From assembly GCF_001949145.1 (NCBI RefSeq), contig NW_019091355.1, positions 5,796,699 to 5,860,698 of the forward strand: 64,000 nt of DNA, in the 5' to 3' direction. The notes below the pieces were generated by a model. The model ran no database searches and was not told where the DNA came from. It saw only the letters and a list, made by a program, of their open reading frames with translations. Within the stretch, counting starts at the first letter, position 1, and each line of letters begins with the position of its first letter. Positions 1 through 13,300 of the stretch are shown here, piece after piece. This stretch comes from Acanthaster planci (Eukaryota; Echinodermata; Asteroidea; Valvatida; Acanthasteridae). A program made the position numbers and the translations under genes.

Positions 1-105
1 ATATATTTATAAACACTGTATGGTCAGTGCTTGTCCGGGACCTTGCGAAAAAAATTCCTAAGCTTACTCATGTACCAACGTGAGTAATGTAATACATGAA
101 CCGGC
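1..105 (-). repeat. SINE fragment (same family as 44,491-44,640)
   Basis: Shares ATATTTATAAACACTGTATG and then AAGCTTACTC with the fuller copy at 44.5 kb, in the same order and orientation. The tRNA-like head is degraded here. Confidence 0.45.
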
Positions 106-1963
106 CCTCTTCGTTGCCTTTCCCCATGAGATATTTGATTCACATTGGTTTCTTGTAAGTTAATTTTAAAAAGGAAATGTGGAAACTACCTAAACTTTTG
201 TAAAATATAAAAGTATTGTAAAAATAATGTGGAAAAGTAATGGCAGGTACCCGTGTTAAGCACAGTAGTGTTCAATTGTTGAATGTAAATTACATTGATT
301 CCTCAAGGTGGTACATCCCATGGCTTTGCATCATGATACACGGAATGCCTGCGTGCGTGTGTGAACCATCCTTTAAAATGGCCTTGGGGAAGAATTTTGA
401 CATCATCCCTTTGTAAAGTCATTTCTCGTTGCTTAGTCATCGCGTACTTTGTGCAGCGCTATACCTCTTGGTGTAATTTTCCAATCAAGTCACCTTGCAC
501 TTGTCAAGTTGGCAGCGATTAGTCTAGATTTCAAGAGGCCAGATTTCCAGAGCACGCCAGTCATAGCTGTGTAATAGACACTTCTGTCAATTCTCCCCAA
601 CAAGAGAGATTTGGTTCTTAAGTGGGTCAGAAGTGTGGTCGTTGATCGGTGTCAGGCTGAAATGTGAAGACAGCATGTGCTCAGTTTTGGACAGTTTGCC
701 AATCAAAAGCGAAAGTGTGTTATGACTAAAAGGAAAAAAACCACTTGGGATGATTGGAGGAGATTGCCAGCCAGTTTGCAATGTGTTTGAATTTGAGGAA
801 AAAAAACAGCAAGAAATTTCTTCTTGTATATGTTGTCAAACCATAGATATGGGTAGAAATTTATTGCAACTGTTTTCCACGTGGTGTAAACTAAGAAGCA
901 GCAGTGTCAAATAAGTTTCACGTAATATCTCAATTTAGATACCTTAGCATGAATCTTTAGGAAAGGATATCAGACTATTTGCAATCATCAGATAATAACC
1001 CTCCTGCCTTTTAACTTCCTGCTGGGGGCATTTATAAATTATGATTCTGCTGGGCTGGAGTATTTTTCATTTTTTTCTCTTTTCAAAAATCTTTCGAAAT
1101 TCATATCTCCATTTACTGGACACTTACACCCACACGAAGGACTGTCTGGTTCTGCTCTAATCTGATAGACAACATCTATTGATGCTGGAGTATTTCAGCC
1201 AGGCCTGCCGCCTTGTAAAAAAAAGCCCAGATTGTGCGGTGTTCCGCATTTTTCTTTTGTTCCCAAAACTGGCACAGTGCGCTGCTGACATTTTTTCAGT
1301 AGGGGCCAGATTAGCGTGCAGCAGTACTGTGTGGCTCATCGCTGCAGTGGTGGAGTACTTTTGTCCCTGGTGGTAATCCGCTCACACTGAATGCCCCAAA
1401 CAGTGGTATACTGTTTCAAAAAAATGCTGGATTATCTTCAGTATTGACAGTGAAAAAATGTTGGTAATTCCATGCAGCCTGGTGTTTTCTTACGAGTACG
1501 TTCTTTTGTTACAAGGCCCAGTTCCCTTTGTCCGATTTCGGGCACCCTGGGTGCGCATATAAAAAATACGCACCCAAAACCAGGCTCCCCAGCAGCAAGT
1601 GATTAAAGTAAAGACAAACATTAAAACAAAACTTTACATGGAGGTCATGTTTAAAGAACCCATGTTTCTTTTAAATAGGACTACTTTATTTCTCAAATAC
1701 AAGTAAGTTTCCAGAAATGTGTTTCAATCAATTTCTTGTGAAGTACACTTGACCTATATGTACATGTACATACCAGTATCACATCCTTTTGTATGCACAG
1801 AACTGAACAGTATTTAGTGCATGAAAGCACATTAAGCTGTGATTCATTGCTCTCCCTTTGATTTATTTATAACACAACTGTAGGATTTCAGAGAAGTTGG
1901 TAATCACTACTCATTTTCTGCAAGTCTTGGCCTTGGCTTTTATGAGATCTTTTTCCTTGCCCT

Positions 1964-2276
1964 TTAACCCTAACCGCTAAGCATATTGTTCGGCTTACAC
2001 TATGCAGTACTACAAAATACTAAGTAATAGTTTGAGCCTGAAGGACCTAGCGCTACAGATTACTACTTCTGGCCAGGTTACTTCCATTGTTACTTGTACA
2101 GAGAACAATAAAGCCATGCATTCATGGTGCAACAACTCTGTATGGTACATTGTCTTATCTACTATATCTTACGGCTTCCCAGAACAATAGGGTCATTTTC
2201 TCTTACAAGCGACAGCGCTCAGTACTACATTTTACTACAAGTAGTAATTTGTAGTATTATGTAGGGTAAGGGTTAA
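1964..2276. mobile_element. TTAA-flanked MITE-like element, about 313 bp
   Basis: The left end reads TTAACCCTAACC and the right end, reverse-complemented, reads TTAACCCTTACC, so 11 of 12 bases match. Inner arms rich in CTACAAA/TACTAC also pair partly. TTAA target sites and ends starting CCCT are typical of piggyBac-type transposons. It carries no coding capacity. Confidence 0.5.
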
Positions 2277-5200
2277 TGACATACAGAGATGGTCTCTTGA
2301 AGAGATATACATGTACTTGAACATGTGGACATGCATCTTACCTAGGGTAATAGGTTAGTCATGTTTGCTTCAGTGTACATGTACATGTATGCCCTTGGGT
2401 CACAGGTCTGATCTGATTGGCATTGGGAGCATGTTATAAATATGCGTAAATATGTATTTGATTTTTGTACAAATTCTTTGTACTGGGAAGAGGAATGAAT
2501 TAAGCCACCATCAATGTTATACTCCTATGTACAATAGACATTGTGCATACATGTATATGAGAGAAGAAGTGCTGTCTAAACACATTGGGTTCTCCTGTAA
2601 TTTTACATTTACCGATTTAGTAAACAGTAATTTATCACTGCTATTCTATTCACTTGTTTCATGTTCTGAGTTTAATACCTTGAGGTGAAAGGTCAAAGAG
2701 TTTAATTGTTTTGCAAGAAATCATAGACCCTTGGACGACCTCAGCGTGTGAACAATGAACAAATCGTGCATGGATACTAGATGCAGCAGTTATTGACTCA
2801 AAGTGTCTTCCCCTCCTTCCTACAAGTATTTGTTTTCAATGGGGGGTTGTTTAGGATCGGCATTCACCGGTACATAATATTTTTTCCTCAAATTTTCAGA
2901 AGTAACCGTGCAGAAAATTTGCTTTTTAAAATCAAAATTTTGAGTGTGCTTCATGTAAGTGAACCCAAGTTTCAAACAATAATCTAATTTATTGAAATTT
3001 TATGACAAGAACTAATAGCTTCTGTATCCTTCTAAAAAAAATGTATAAATAATGATATACAGTGCAAACCAAGAGCCTGCTATTCTTCAATAGTTTGTAC
3101 ACTGTTTGACTTTAATGATCAATAACCCAGACCTACATCTAGTGAGTTATGAGCCACATGTAATTATGGTTGAAATGGCATTGCATGAATGTAGATTATG
3201 AAGCATTGATCATATACATCATGGGAACTTGTCATTCCCGAGCAGGAATCCCATTCGCGTTCTCAACCTACTAGTGAAGGCATCCCTCTACTTGCAGAAT
3301 GTGTCACGGCCAAAAGGAATGATTTATTCATTGTGTGCAGTGAATACAAATTGCACGTCATCAGGCTTATAATGGAAAATTCTGGCTCAGATTCAAGTAT
3401 CAATAGGAATTCACTTTCCCGGAAACTTCAAAAGTTATGTTTTAGAGAATTGAATAAACATGCCCATGAGAGCATGTGTTACTTTAAAAGAGTGTGCATG
3501 CATCTGAGAATCCCTGATTGTCGACATTTTTCTTTTGTGGGAGCTCACTTTCTCATGAATGTGATAAAAAAATCTACTTGTGGTAGGTTTTATAGAATGC
3601 CTTGTCAGCATCCATAAAAACATGTACTTACCTGTCAAAGTACTTGTAAGTGTATGAAGTTATTAGTTCTGATGCAGATCATGAATCACAGTCTTACAGG
3701 AACTTCATGTACTATTTAACCATAAACCCCTCGACTGTCTGAAAATTACTGACAACATTCAGGAACTCTGTCCTTACTTGGTCAACTTCCCCTTGTTTTC
3801 AGAAAATCTCAACAGAGCTTTGCACCTGTTGCTGGGAGTCCTTTTTAATTACCAGCTTGACATTGATGTGTGGGGAATAAACATGATAACATATCCATCT
3901 AGTTATGGCTCTGGCCATGAAAAGGTCTGTCTGTCAAGCAAGAATGCCAACTATGAGTACAAATGGGGAATTACATGTTTTTACCAACTTCGAATTACTA
4001 ACAACTTGTACAACCTTCAGAGTAAAGTGCCCAGAATGATTTAAGAATCTGTATCTGGCTTATAACATTTGTTATGGAACCCAAAGTTAATGCTTCTCAG
4101 GGTCAGGTGTATTACTAAGTTCTGAGAAATGATGTTTCTGCAGCATGGCATGCTAGCTATTGTTTTCATCATGGAAATGGACAAGTACACTATTCCCCCT
4201 CACCTGAGACATAATAGATTGGGCCGACACTTGAATACTATTGTCTGCGCAGCATATAAAGAATCATATATAAAGAATCTTTGGATTTCTGCATTATCAG
4301 ATGGAAGTTTTTTGTGCATTCTGCATGCTACCATTATATTCAACTAATGGCGCTGAGGGACATAACTGCTAGATGTATATAAAAAAAATTTCCTCCTTTT
4401 ACTTGGAGACCTACTGGAGTAGCTTCAAAGTAGCACCGTTGAATTCCTACAAAAACAGGGACTTTGGAAAAAGTTATTGCATCTGTCCCTCCCTAAAATA
4501 ATAAAAAACCAACAGAATCCAATCAGATAGAAACAGAGCAAGCCCTAGTTTCAGAGAAGAATTATAGCAAAGCAACACCTGCAGAAACAGGTGGCTGTAG
4601 AGATAGTGGACACTTCCCCACTCTGGGGTCTGACCGTGATCAATCATTCATTACTGTTTGTTTTCTAACATCCTAAATCATCCCCAAAGGCTTGGGGTAA
4701 ATTGGCAGGAGGACTTATTAAAAGAGGCGATTGTCATTTGATCCAGATTAAGTCCCCCGCTGGGGTTGTGCCCCCATGATGGGCCTATCCTAAATCATAT
4801 TTATATTAGGCTTCTTATTTCTCCATGGATAAAGTATAGAATACCTGGCAAGAGTTCATCAAAGTTAAAAGCAGCTGAGTTGTTCCCTCTGTGTGGTACA
4901 GAGTCTGTACCTTTGTGATCCTTCTTAACTATGCTTATCTTTATAGGGCCTCCTTTTGAGGTCAATGGGGAAAATCTGTGTGACCGGTATTGCAGACTCC
5001 ATTTAATTTTCCTCTCAAAACCACACTCTAGAAATGCCTTCTCTCACAGATGATTTTTAAGCCACCATTGCAACCCTTTCACAGCGTTAGTCCTGTTGTG
5101 TGAGGGTTGTACCTTAAGAAATGCTGCTCTGTGTTATGTATTAAACTACAAGTTGCAAATTGTTTACACACCTTTTTAGGAAAAGGTAAAGTTAACAACA

Positions 5201-7100
5201 GGTCAAATTATTGTATTCATGCTACATCAGCAGTTACATTGAGTCATTGTGTGCCTTTCGGTGTTCCTCAACTTCTGTGTTTATAATTTATTCTGTTATA
5301 TCAAGTTCCAGAACTTATGCCAGATTAATTTCACATATACTTTTGTCCCGATAAGCTTGATGCAGATTGTCAAATTGTTTGGCCATATCATTCATAATCA
5401 TTCATAATCTTTTAATTTCATATTTTCATGAAATACTTCCAAATTTGGGCAGTGCCTTTTGAATTCATAATTTTAAGACCATATTTTTAATCTCTTGGCA
5501 TGTGCTGTTAATAATATGAAACAGTTGAGTGTATCTAGATCTTAAAAATTGTACTTGAAATCTGGGCCTCCCAGAAACAACAAACTTCTCTGAAAATAAT
5601 CTGGTGTCTTTTCTCTAAAGTGCAGGTTACATTCTAATTAGAAAAGCATTGTCAACACCTCATGATTTAAGTGTCTGACCCATAACTGTCTGCCAACAAA
5701 TCTCTTTGCGGTTCTTCTCCTTGGGTGCATGAATCTCAGGTTGAATAGGGTTGAGTTGCATCCATTTCAACATGACCAAATAAACGGTTGGCCAAGATTG
5801 ATTTAGAAGCAGGCCCACCTTGGGTAGGTAGGGTACATAAATGTTTGTCTTGCCCTAGCAAATGGTTCTTTGTAAATGCCCACAACCTCTTGCGGTAATT
5901 GGGTTCATTGAAACATCCTGTCTATCCCTGCATTCTGTCAACAAAAAGTCTGCTTTTAAAGAGAAGATTTCAGTTAGAAAAGTCACAGATGACAAGCTTT
6001 TGAGATCACTTTGAATTGTTGATATTTATGGCACAGCTTCCACAAATAGCACCATCAACTTCTCAGTACTTAGGCTGTAATGGTTCCAAAAGTTGAGAAG
6101 GTAAACTTTTGGGATGGTCGACCTCCAACTGCAGGTTTGTAGTCGCCTGCTTTTAAAGCAGGAGCTAGAGGATTCAAAACAAGTTTCCAATTTGTGTTTT
6201 AAAGTCAAGCTTTCGCAGAACTTTTTAAGAAAGTAGCTTTTTTGTGTGCTGGTTTAGAACACTTGTTCTAAAGAAGTGATTTAATACTTCCTATCGTCCT
6301 GGATTCTCAAACTAGGTTTACAGAGTAGATAATGCTGTTAACAAAGGCATAATGGAGCACTATTTTAATCTGTAAGAAACTCAAAAAAGCTTTTAAATTT
6401 CTAAATTTGATATTTGTGTAACTTGAAAGACCTTAGTAATTAAAACACCTGCCATATGTCTGTTTTGGATTGCTTTGGAAAATTTCGGACATGTTTTTGA
6501 AACCTCAAACAAGAATCATATTTGTAATATCCATTTGATAGCCAGGAACATGTTTAAGGTGGTGCCAAAAGATGCAGAGCCAGAACTGGTTGTGGTATCC
6601 TAAAGAGACATAGTACATGTACAAGTTAGCAGATAGTATAGTTGGCCAATGTCATTTTCACTCAATATTTGGTAATTTTCTTATCACTGCTGCTCTGGAA
6701 AAGAACCCATTCTAGTTTGCTGCCTGTAGAAACAAATTTACATGTACATACATGTGTAATTCAATTTTTTTGGAGACAACAAAACATTGTCTGCATATTT
6801 TCCAGCCAACTCCAACTTTCATTTCTCATTTGATTATAACAATAGTATCAAACCACAGTTCTTCAAACCCAAACAGTGACTAAAGCAAAAACCTGTCTGC
6901 TCATGATAACATACCCCTGCATATGTACATGTAAGTTGACCACCCCTACACCATATTTTTTGGATGATCATTTGAAATTCCTGCCTTGATCTAACCAGCC
7001 TTTAAGTGTGGCTTCTTTTTAAGTAGTTTATTCCTCTCTTTGAAGCAACAGTCCAATGACCTACTTATTATGTTTTGGCCCCCTCCCCCTCACCTTCCAG

Positions 7101-7340
7101 GTCAGGAATACAACTTCAACAAGCTGCTACCTGAGGAAGTTGATTCCCTTGGCCAACCGTATGACTTTGCCAGCATCATGCATTACGCCCGGAACACGTT
7201 CTCCCGTGGCATCTGGCTGGACACCGTCATCCCCCGTAGAGCATCCGACGGTATGCAGCGACCAGAGATAGAGATTGGTCAGCGAAAGCAGCTGAGCGAG
7301 GGCGATATCACCCAGGCTAATTTGCTGTACAAATGCCCTT
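7101..7340 (+). CDS. Tolloid exon: C-terminal end of astacin domain
   Basis: Begins in phase with GQEYNF and contains the Met-turn SIMHY, whose Tyr is the fifth zinc-site ligand in astacins. It then has NTFSRG and [12 protein letters not shown], and ends at KCP, the end of the protease domain. It is bounded by a pyrimidine-rich acceptor ending CCAG and a GTATGT donor. Confidence 0.93.
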
Positions 7341-10300
7341 GTATGTATCAAATGTCACGTCTAGGGATTCTTTATACTAATCTAGCTTATGCCAAGGCCG
7401 AGCAAGATAACTAAAATTTCAGAAAGTAGTTTGCTTTAATAATTAGAAAAGCTGTGAGGAACCTTGCTATACAACTGATTCCTCACATTCATGTCCAAGT
7501 CATGTTAAGAAGATCTTGAAAAGATTTGGATTTTCAGATACCGTAAAGCACATATCTGGGGTCAAAGTAAACATCTCAATTGCTTCACTAACCATTGCTA
7601 TTTTCGGCCTGTCGAGCTGAGAATTTATCAGTTCTGAGGTTTTTTCAAGGGGGGGAGGGAACTGGGAAATTGGGTCAAGTACCAAGATATTGTTTGCATT
7701 GTTGGTGATTTCGAGTAGCCCTGGAACAAACTTTTCAAATTACTCAAACGGTTTTGTGACCATTGTCAAAAACCTTTCAGTGGGATTGAAGGAACAGTTC
7801 AGTTGCAAAGGTTCATCACAATGGACATGTGTTATTTGATTATTAGAGAGAATAGAGATCAGAGACATCACCCCCTTCTCGCCATGATAGTATTTGTCTT
7901 AATCTCCTGTGCCATTTGGGGCTTACCTAAACAGGGTACATGTACATTAAAACAGGTAATTTAAAAAAGGGCGTTCATTTTTTTAAGATATGAGCTTTAA
8001 AATTGTCAGTGAGATTGGATCTCTAAGGATACTTGTATGTACCTGTACCCTTGTAGTCAAGGATGACTCACTGCCATTTAGAATCGTACTTCATTGAAGC
8101 TAATGAGGTAATCCAGTGTTGAGATGAGCTGTCCAAAACGATAAATGCACCATCAATGTAGATTATGTATTGAAAGAGGGGTTTCTCATTAGGTTGTTGG
8201 AGTGCCATTTTTATACACCCTGGAAAAGTTGGTTTAATGTGTGGACATAGTGACCTTCAAATCTTTATTAAGACTTAACCCCTTCGCGTCGGGATGCGGC
8301 AAGACCCGCCGTAAAAATTGAGATCCTCAGCCCGCTTTTTAGCTATAATTCTCGCCCCACGCTTGAGTGAACACGGTGAAAGAAGGCATACCCTGGCTCT
8401 TGTATATATGGTAATTGGCCTTTGTGTGTAGCCCAGAAATGAAAAGACCGAATTTGCATAATAATCACCAGCTTCACAATAGTCCCCACTTTGAAAAGAG
8501 GCAACAGGAATGTGGAAGTGTGAGTAGAGCAAAATGCCACCAAACAATCAGCCTTTTCACCGTGTAATTCAAAGTGTGCAAAGCACGCTGGGCCACAAAC
8601 CGAGAATTTGCGGTTTGGCAGGTGGCCTTCGTGGCCAAGCGAGGCTGGAATTCTTGGAGTTGGCTTTCGGAAAGAAATTCCCGTCGACAAGGGGTTAAAC
8701 TGAAATTGAGCTACATGTAGGTGATTTCAGGAAAAAGGTGAAATACTTTACAGTCTCTTGTTAAGTTTGCTTGCACCATTTCTGTTATTTCGACAGTGGA
8801 CACTTATAGAGTACGGAAGTGTGACATTATTATGAACCAGGAAGTGTAGTGTAAACGAATGGAGTACGGGCGTGTTGGTTCACGCAGTGGTTCTCACGTG
8901 AATGCCTCTTAAACACATAATTGTGATGTATTCACTTAGGTAGTTTATAGAAGTTTTGGTTTGTTACCTTTATTAGACATTACTGGGCATACACTCAAAC
9001 ATCTTGTATGGTGGCATTTTGCTCTCATCCTGTTCCTTTTCCTTCACTGCCACCTTTTTATGATTTTCAGAAAAAGTATGCGTTTTATATTTTCTGTTAT
9101 TATTCATTCATATTATTTCTCAAAACATCCATGTAGCTGAACTTTACGTTAATGTTTCTTGACACACTTCCGCCTTCTCTAATCACTCTCTTGGTCTTTG
9201 AAACATCCACTGGAATGAAGAACAGAATGGAAAAAAGCTTAATCTCCAAACAAATTTTGTTTTGAAACATTGGGGAGGAAGCTCAACACAGCCTTTCTGT
9301 ATATTCTTTTATCTTCAAGGCCTCTGTTACCAATATTTCACCTTCAAGGCCTCTGTTACCAATATTTCACCTTCCTGTTGACTTCCTCATTCTTCTCTTC
9401 CCCCCCGCCCAAAAAAAAGCTTGCGGCCGCACTCTTCAAGAAACAACAGGAAATTTCAGCTCTCCAGGCTGGCCAATGGCATTCAGCAACCAAGAAACCT
9501 GCGTCTGGCGGATCTCTGTGACTCCCGGGGAGACAATCGTGCTGATGTTTGATGACTTTGAGCTAGTTGGCAGCGATGACTGCTGGTATCATCATGTGGA
9601 AGTAAGGGATGGCCACTGGAGGTTTTCCAACCTTTTAGGTAGGAATTCTTTCTTTTCTCAAAGAGGTATTAAAAAACCTTGGCTTGCCGTTATGCAATAC
9701 AGATGTAAGCACAGCTTGTATAGGGTGTTTCATCTATTGTTTCATCCTTCACGTATTATTGAGTGATTTGTTGCAACTTTGTCATACAAAAATAGCCTGG
9801 TCTTATTTAGTGGGTGGTTTTGGACAGGCCTTCAAAAATCCAGACTTAAGTTTTGTGTTTCCCATGTCTCTGTACGATAACACATTCACATTGAGTTGTG
9901 CCTGGACTATGGAGTTAGGAAGGTTTGTCAGCACAGCAAAGGATAGATTTCCAACCTTTGCTGATAAGTTTGCTCAGACGAATCCAGCGATCTTCATGAG
10001 GAGAGGCGAAACTGGGTTTGGATTAGCAATACTAACTGGTTTATTGGTGGCTGCAGTGTGAGGTTGAAATAAATGCGACCACACACAAGGAGGCGGCAAG
10101 TTGGCATCACCCAAATCGAGTGACAATAATTAAGGAAAACAAAGAACGGGGAAAACCCAATGAATATATGTACATGAATACAACATACAGAACTCTTTAA
10201 TTAAGATTACCGTGTATAAATAATACACATTCTTACCTGGGAATGAGTGCACTGCTCCACAAGTCTACAACATCTGTCACTTGCATAGAATTAAAGATAA

Positions 10301-13300
10301 ATTTTTAAATGCTGAAGTCTAGGCCAACATGTCATGTACTAAGAGAGGCCTGTAATACTGAACCACTCACTGAGAGTCAGAAAGCTGGGTAAAGTCTAAT
10401 CTCAGTACGTCAAATAAACTTACATTCCTTCAACAAGGTACATGTAGCACACTCTTATAAAAGCCATACACTAAATTGTAAGTCAAATGCACGTGTTAAC
10501 CAAATCTATTTCACCAGAAATCAGATTTGAAAACAAATCTTTCCATCTTCCTCTGCGCAAAACCTGATGTAACCATAATTACAGGCTTCACTAAATCCAG
10601 AGGGCGCAATTGAAATGTAATAAGCTGAGCCTACAAATGCCTATAGAAAGATTGTACACTTTGCCTGAAATATCGACATATACTCAGTTGATCACAGTCC
10701 TTAAACCATACAAAATACTGAGTTTCTGGCAAACCCTCACATCAAAATAGATTGCACATGCAGCAGAGGCAATGATAGAAAGTGTGAGAGTTCAAGGAAA
10801 TGTAACGGTACCGGTAGACTGGGACTGCATGGCTGTTATGATCGTTAAGGACGGCGCCTTGTTGCAAATCCACCGCATTTACTCCGCTAAAGTAACACTT
10901 TATAAGAGAGTTAATTTCTAAATCATGTCATTGAGGAAGCTTTAAAGACTGTCCGGTTTATGTACACCGGTATAATTGGTTTGAATAATAGGAGGAAAAG
11001 GAAGAAATTTACCTGCAGATGTGAGGTCGAAATAAATGGGACTATGCACAAGGAGGCAAAAAGTTGATATAACCAACCTCCGGTGAACTTCAACCTCCAC
11101 AAGGACTAACCCCGCTCTTAAACCCAATTCACACAAATGCATGCACATTTCGAACAAATGAAATAGTATGTGTACGTTGGTTGCCATGCATAAACAGCCA
11201 TGGGAGTATAGCACTGTTTATAACACCTCATCCACACATTCTGCCTCTTGATTGGCTGAGAGCCAGTCACATGGCACAAACAAAGGAACTACACCTGTAG
11301 CAACCAAAGAACTGTATGTATGATAACCACCAGCATTATGTCCAAATGCAGTGGTTTGTCTATGGCACATTCTGAAGTACATGTGCTACAGAACTAGGTT
11401 ACAATATTATGTGAAGAGGTAGTTTGCACTGGACCAATCGAGAGGCATCTGTGTGTGAGGTGTTAAAATAGATTCAGGCTCCCTCTTCTTGAACCTTGTG
11501 GAGGGTCATTTATAACGCAGATTTGAATCGATGAGATTTAATGTACATGTACCATTGCACCAGCCTGGCCAAGTTAATAGGAAAGACAACACTTAAACCA
11601 GCCATATTACCCCTGGTAGTGATACTTTTTTCTTTGAACTTGACAAGTTTGGATAATTTGTAATCCTCCTTTCCTCCCCACAGGAAGATTTTGTGGCAGT
11701 GACATCCCTCCAGTGATCGTCTCAACAGACAGCCGGCTGTGGATTGAGCTAAAGAGCTCTCCATCTGGTAGTGCAATTAGTCGCGGATTCACGGCTCACT
11801 ATGAAGGTACAGGAGCAACGGACGAAGCAAGAGGGATTAGGGCTGTGGGAGTCACTCCTCTTGAAGGACTAGTGGTAGTGAATAGTGATGTGAATGAAAC
11901 TTTTTCCCTTCAACTGAAATAGCAGATGCTTCAGTCATAATCACAGCAATGAAACAAAAATGTGTTGAAAATGGACACTGAATGCATTAATTGAAATATT
12001 TGAACAGTTAGCAGAGGCAAGTGCTCTGGAAATGAATTCCTATCTCCAAAAGATTTTCGTTATTAGTTTGACATTTTCGAAGTATGTCTTTCTCAAATAT
12101 TCAGATGTGTACCTATAGGCCTAGTCAAAGTCTGATCATCTCTTCATATGTTTCAGGCTTAATTCTTACTCTGTCATTGTATCAAATTCATGCAAGTGAG
12201 CAATAGAGACAAAAACAGTGGGTCGGGAGGGCCAATCCCCCCTCCCATTTTTTTGGTTTGGGGACTTGCTCCCCCCCCCCACTCTTTTGTAGTCCTGTAA
12301 TGGGGCAGGGCTTAATGGATCAGTCTGTTAATGGCTGATGCTCATGGTCTTGCTACTGTCCTCCACTTTGTGAATCGTTATGCCATTACTGCAAATGAGA
12401 GTGGGTACCAGGGGTAGCAGAGTAGCACAGTTAGGCTGACACACTGTGTGCACCTTTTGTCCATATATGAATAGCATGAATTAAGTTAAAGCAATTTTCT
12501 GTGAAATGTACACAATAGTATGGTCTTCCTAAGGATGGTTGTAGGCACACCGTGCCAGTTGTGTACATGTGTCTACCACCAGCCTCCCCTCTTTTTCACT
12601 GATACTTTGGCCAAGTTCCATCAGTGACCAATGATTGACTGATGGCTGCCAATAAAACTTGGCCTCGCTTGGTTCAAAGAGGGTTAGACTACAGCACTGG
12701 GCTTCAGCAGTGCTTATTTGATCATGTTAAAAGACAGGAGATGCAAGAATAACACAAAGCATGTCAGCTTGGTACAGGTTGCTAGGTTCGTTTAAGGTGT
12801 GATGAAAGTTAGTTCCCTATGGCTAGGAACATTGATAAGGACTTATCCTGGGTGTCTGCCTTTACAGAAGTCTTGCTGTACTGCCAGTCTGTTTTTACAG
12901 TTCTCAGGATTAAACTGGAAGGTTCTCAAATTTGAAACACAGTCATTTGGGGAAACTAAGGTACAGACAAGTGCTTATGTTTTCTTACAAACTGAATATT
13001 ACTGCTACCTTAACAATTTCTTGCTGATGTTCTGTTGCTTCACCCTCTCCCCATGAAGAGCCTTTGCTGTACCCCTGGTCCAAAGTCTCTCCCCCCCAAC
13101 ATTCTAGGTTATTGACGGTTGACAATACTGTGCCTTTTTTTGCCTGGCAGCGGTTTGTGGAGGCAATATCTCCAAGGAGTCAGGGATGCTACAGAGTCCC
13201 AACTACCCTGATGACTACCGGCCGGACAAGTCCTGTGTGTGGCTCCTGACTATGCCCGAGGGCTATCAAGTGGGGCTCAACTTTCAGTCATTTGAGGTAG

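Larger units (their letters stand above)
1..7100. other. 5' flank: intron of the tolloid gene, no exon recognised
   Basis: I looked for the astacin zinc motif, prodomain and signal peptide on the plus strand and saw none, so this is most simply one long intron. It holds a SINE fragment at its left end, a TTAA-flanked inverted-repeat element near 2 kb, and many copies of the palindromic hexamer ACATGT (often as TACATGTAC). The short open frames here look random. Confidence 0.6.

Noticed and set aside
9684-10061. 125-codon open frame in the CUB1 intron
   Set aside because: It begins past the GTAGGA donor that conserves CUB1, and it contains no CUB residues.
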